18,453 bases of DNA from DASSKW01 sp035690065. Lineage in GTDB: Bacteria > Pseudomonadota > Gammaproteobacteria > Natronospirales > REEB76. Every line of letters starts with the position of its first letter. Positions within the stretch are counted from its first letter, which is position 1. Positions 16,358 to 18,453 of this stretch are shown here, piece by piece. The notes under the pieces were generated by a model, which was given only the letters and a program-made list of their open reading frames with translations, ran no database searches and was not told where the DNA came from. A program made the position numbers and the translations under genes. The stretch is taken from the NCBI GenBank assembly GCA_035690065.1, contig DASSKW010000062.1:1-18453 (forward strand), given 5' to 3'.

Positions 16358-16883
16358 ACCTGATCGGTATTTCAGAAAATCGGATTTTTCGACTGTCGCA
16401 TAATCTGCGCAGCAATCCCACGATACCCTGCTCGATCAGATCAAGTACCCGTTCAAAACCGGCAGGGCCTTCATTGTAGGGATCGGGAACTGAACTTGAC
16501 CCTGCCGTCTGTGTGTAATCAAGCAACAGACCAAGCCTGGCCCGGCTTGAAGCAGGCTGCATCCTCTGCAGGTTCTGCAGATTTCCTGCATCCATCGCCA
16601 GCACGTAATCGAACTCGGCGAAATCGCGAGGCGTGACCATGCGGGCACGATGCCCGCTGATGTCATATCCTCGTCGTCCAGCTGCCCGTTGTGAGCGCTG
16701 GTCCGGCTGTTCACCAAGATGGTAATAAGCATGAGTGCCGGCAGAATCGACTCGCAGTTTCAACTCGGGCGCCATGCTCGGCTGCAAGTTCCGCAGTACA
16801 CCTTCAGCAGTCGGTGAGCGACAGATATTGCCCATGCAGACGAACAGCACCGCACATTCTGTGTTGGCGTCGACAGCGGTCAT
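16356..16883 (-). CDS. Low-molecular-weight protein-tyrosine phosphatase
   Basis: The protein (175 residues) has the P-loop CMGNICRS at 16-23 with nucleophile Cys16 and Arg22, and the general-acid motif DPYNEG at 134-139 (Asp134). This identifies a cytosolic low-molecular-weight phosphotyrosine phosphatase. Some relatives (Wzb, Etp) dephosphorylate tyrosine kinases that control exopolysaccharide export, but no kinase or polysaccharide genes are in view, so the target is unknown. It begins 4 nt after the kdsB stop with no visible Shine-Dalgarno, suggesting coupling. The last residues (about 160-175, CDSRKIRFSEIPIR) extend beyond the common family length, and the TAA lies on the edge of the terminator stem shared with rne. 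Confidence 0.94.
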   Translation of the reverse strand: MTAVDANTECAVLFVCMGNICRSPTAEGVLRNLQPSMAPELKLRVDSAGTHAYYHLGEQPDQRSQRAAGRRGYDISGHRARMVTPRDFAEFDYVLAMDAGNLQNLQRMQPASSRARLGLLLDYTQTAGSSSVPDPYNEGPAGFERVLDLIEQGIVGLLRRLCDSRKIRFSEIPIR

Positions 16884-16887
16884 GGCA

Positions 16888-17652
16888 TCAAGTTGGACTG
16901 CGCATCAGTTCTGCGACACGTGTCAGATCTTCTGCGGTATCCACGCTAGGCCCCGGGATCTCAGTTGCTGTATCCAGCGCAATCTGCATCCCCATCCACA
17001 GGGCACGCAACTGCTCCAGTTTTTCGATCTGCTCCAGCTCACAAGCCGGCGTGACCGATAACTGTTGCAAGGCAGCGGCACGGTATGCATAGAGCCCGAT
17101 GTGACGCAATGCTCCCTGCCAGGTCTGCTGCGAGATGAGGCCCGCTGGCGCACCTTCCCGGTTCCAGGGAATTGGCGCGCGGCTGAAGTAAAGCGCCCGC
17201 CCTTTCCCGTCGGTGACTACCTTGACTACATTGGGATTGAGAAATTCGTTGAGCGTAACGATTGGAGTGCATAGGGTCGCGAGCTGTGCAGTCGGATGCT
17301 GATCGAGCAGTTCAGCCACCTGTCGGATCACACGACCCGGCATCAGCGGTTCATCGCCTTGCAGGTTGATCACTATCCGTCCGTCACCCCAGCGCAGACG
17401 CTCAGAAACCTCTGCGATGCGGTCGGTACCCGATCCGTGATCGGTACGCGTCATCTCGACGTCCACCCCGGCTGCCTGGCATACGTCGCGGATGCGTGCA
17501 TCATCCGTCGCGACGATGACTCGGTCAGCACCGCTTTCCTGTGCCCGCTCACAGACATGCAGGATCAACGCCTTGCCGCAAAGCGTTGCCAACGGCTTGC
17601 CGGGCAAACGTTGCGATCCATGCCGCGCCGGGATCACGACATCAAATTGCAT
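16888..17652 (-). CDS. kdsB: 3-deoxy-manno-octulosonate cytidylyltransferase (CMP-Kdo synthetase)
   Basis: KdsB activates Kdo with CTP to CMP-Kdo, the donor for the inner core of lipopolysaccharide, in the cytosol. The 254 residues carry the nucleotide-binding start VIPARHGSQRLPGKPL (6-21), the DHGSGTDRIAEV segment at 71-82 and INLQGDEPL (95-103) with the metal-binding Asp100. FSRAPIPWNR is a further family hallmark. Its length is normal. The ATG directly abuts the ycaR stop (TGA then ATG, no gap), and a GAGG sequence lies about 8 nt upstream. Neighbouring lpxK acts in the same envelope pathway, so this is a lipid A/Kdo operon. Confidence 0.97.
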   Translation of the reverse strand: MQFDVVIPARHGSQRLPGKPLATLCGKALILHVCERAQESGADRVIVATDDARIRDVCQAAGVDVEMTRTDHGSGTDRIAEVSERLRWGDGRIVINLQGDEPLMPGRVIRQVAELLDQHPTAQLATLCTPIVTLNEFLNPNVVKVVTDGKGRALYFSRAPIPWNREGAPAGLISQQTWQGALRHIGLYAYRAAALQQLSVTPACELEQIEKLEQLRALWMGMQIALDTATEIPGPSVDTAEDLTRVAELMRSPT

Positions 17653-17832
17653 TCACGCAGCCTCGTCCGGCTTCAGTTCACGGGCTTCATCTTCGAGCAT
17701 CACCGGTATGCCGTCCCGAACCGGGTATGCCAGACGATCTGCCTTGCAGATCAGTTCATGCTCGGTCTTGCGATATACCAGGGGGCCCTTGCAGATCGGG
17801 CAGACCAGAATCTCAAGTAATTTGGCGTCCAC
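17653..17832 (-). CDS. ycaR: Small Trm112-like zinc-ribbon protein YcaR
   Basis: The 59-residue reading frame starts with GTG at 17832, preceded by an AAGGAG site 6 nt upstream that overlaps the lpxK stop. The translation begins MDAKLLEILVCPICKGPLVY, and ELICKADRLAYPVRDGIPVMLEDEAR follows in two parts; this is the YcaR/UPF0434 (Trm112-like) pattern, usually found between lpxK and kdsB. Three cysteines (11, 14 and 29) are visible. Its role in bacteria is poorly defined; Trm112 in eukaryotes activates methyltransferases, but that cannot be transferred here. It ends exactly where kdsB begins. Confidence 0.95.
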   Translation of the reverse strand: MDAKLLEILVCPICKGPLVYRKTEHELICKADRLAYPVRDGIPVMLEDEARELKPDEAA

Positions 17833-17842
17833 GTACTGCTCC

Positions 17843-18453
17843 TTATAACTCTGCTTTCACCAGATATTCATTCAAACCGGACAGGAATCGAACCTTGTCC
17901 GTCTCGCTGAAATGGGCGATCGCCGGCACATACCAGTGATTCCCAAGTTGCAGGTGCCGGCATTTCACTGCATCTTTCTCCGTCATCAGGACCGGCAGAT
18001 CGTCATCGAATATCAAGTCTTGCAATTCGGGCACCGCATGATCCGGTAAAGTGCGGCCATCGACACGCAGACCCAGTGACTCAAGGGCGGCGAAGAATTG
18101 CCCTGGATCGGCGATACCGGCCACGGCATGTACATTCTGACCCACAAATTCGGCTAGTGCACGAGGCTTTCCTGTCGATAGCGAGATCGCCTCGGCTAAC
18201 TCCAGACGCATGCTCAAGGCATCGCCCGGAGCACCAGCAGCTATTGTCCCGCTCGCCTTTATCACGACAAAGTCTGCCTGCTGCAAACGCCTTGCAGGTT
18301 CACGCAACGGACCGGCCGGTAAACGCCAGCCATTACCCAGACCGCGCCTGCCATCAAACATGACAACTTCGACGGCACGAGGCAGCCGATAATGCTGCAA
18401 GCCATCGTCGCTTAATATCAGATCAACCTGTTGTTGCTCGATCAGCAGCATGG
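17843..18453 (-). CDS. lpxK: Tetraacyldisaccharide 4'-kinase LpxK (5' end outside window)
   Basis: LpxK phosphorylates the 4' position of the tetraacyl-disaccharide lipid A precursor at the inner membrane, using ATP. About 202 residues of the C-terminal part are visible, out of roughly 330 normally; the N-terminal P-loop region lies beyond base 18453. The conserved SDDGLQHY, MFDGRRGLGNGWRLPAGPLR and LMTEKDAVKC motifs are present. The frame continues through the end of the window, so the fragment is cut by the edge, not broken. The TAA stop (17845-17843) is shared with the start of the ycaR ribosome-binding site. It is the most upstream visible gene of the lpxK-ycaR-kdsB-phosphatase operon. 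Confidence 0.96.
   Translation of the reverse strand, partial: MLLIEQQQVDLILSDDGLQHYRLPRAVEVVMFDGRRGLGNGWRLPAGPLREPARRLQQADFVVIKASGTIAAGAPGDALSMRLELAEAISLSTGKPRALAEFVGQNVHAVAGIADPGQFFAALESLGLRVDGRTLPDHAVPELQDLIFDDDLPVLMTEKDAVKCRHLQLGNHWYVPAIAHFSETDKVRFLSGLNEYLVKAEL

Overview
This 18.4 kb window looks like ordinary chromosome of a gammaproteobacterium. The evidence is the Gram-negative envelope genes (type II secretion, Kdo and lipid A synthesis, outer-membrane proteins), an E. coli-like RNase E with a long leader, and the maf/yceD-rpmF-plsX-fabH and lpxK-ycaR-kdsB blocks. An Ax21-like beta-barrel gene hints at Xanthomonadales or a neighbouring lineage; that placement is inference. I see no phage, transposon, CRISPR, tRNA or rRNA.

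Layout. (1) 1-4756, plus strand: the type II secretion genes gspD (5' end cut by the window edge), gspE and gspF. They are tightly coupled and followed 13 nt later by a small secreted beta-barrel protein (4770-5339). (2) 5532-8735, plus: a 1067-residue exported protein with eleven Asp-box/BNR motifs, a sortilin/GH74-like double beta-propeller with a helical C-terminus. A perfect 15-bp hairpin follows it. (3) 8860-11760, minus: yceD-rpmF-plsX-fabH, the conserved ribosomal protein/fatty-acid/phospholipid operon, which here ends at fabH. (4) 11887-12456, plus: maf (YceF type), overlapping tail-to-tail with rluC (12446-13402, minus). (5) 13403-13807: a 405-nt region with a good sigma70 promoter and a structured leader of about 340 nt for rne (13808-16306, plus), closed by a strong intrinsic terminator. 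(6) 16356-18453, minus: lpxK (5' end beyond the window), ycaR (a 59-codon Trm112-like gene with a GTG start), kdsB and a low-molecular-weight tyrosine phosphatase, nearly abutting one another and facing rne.

Functionally the window joins protein export (gspDEF), envelope building (plsX/fabH for phospholipid; kdsB/lpxK for lipid A-Kdo) and RNA/ribosome maintenance (rne, rluC, rpmF, yceD). I found no convincing new biological system. The points most worth a second look are: the Ax21-like gene where gspG would be expected; the large BNR propeller next to it, a possible secretion substrate; the apparent loss of fabD after fabH, suggesting a rearrangement junction; the structured rne leader; and divergent yceD and maf promoters placed so close to their starts that both transcripts may be leaderless.
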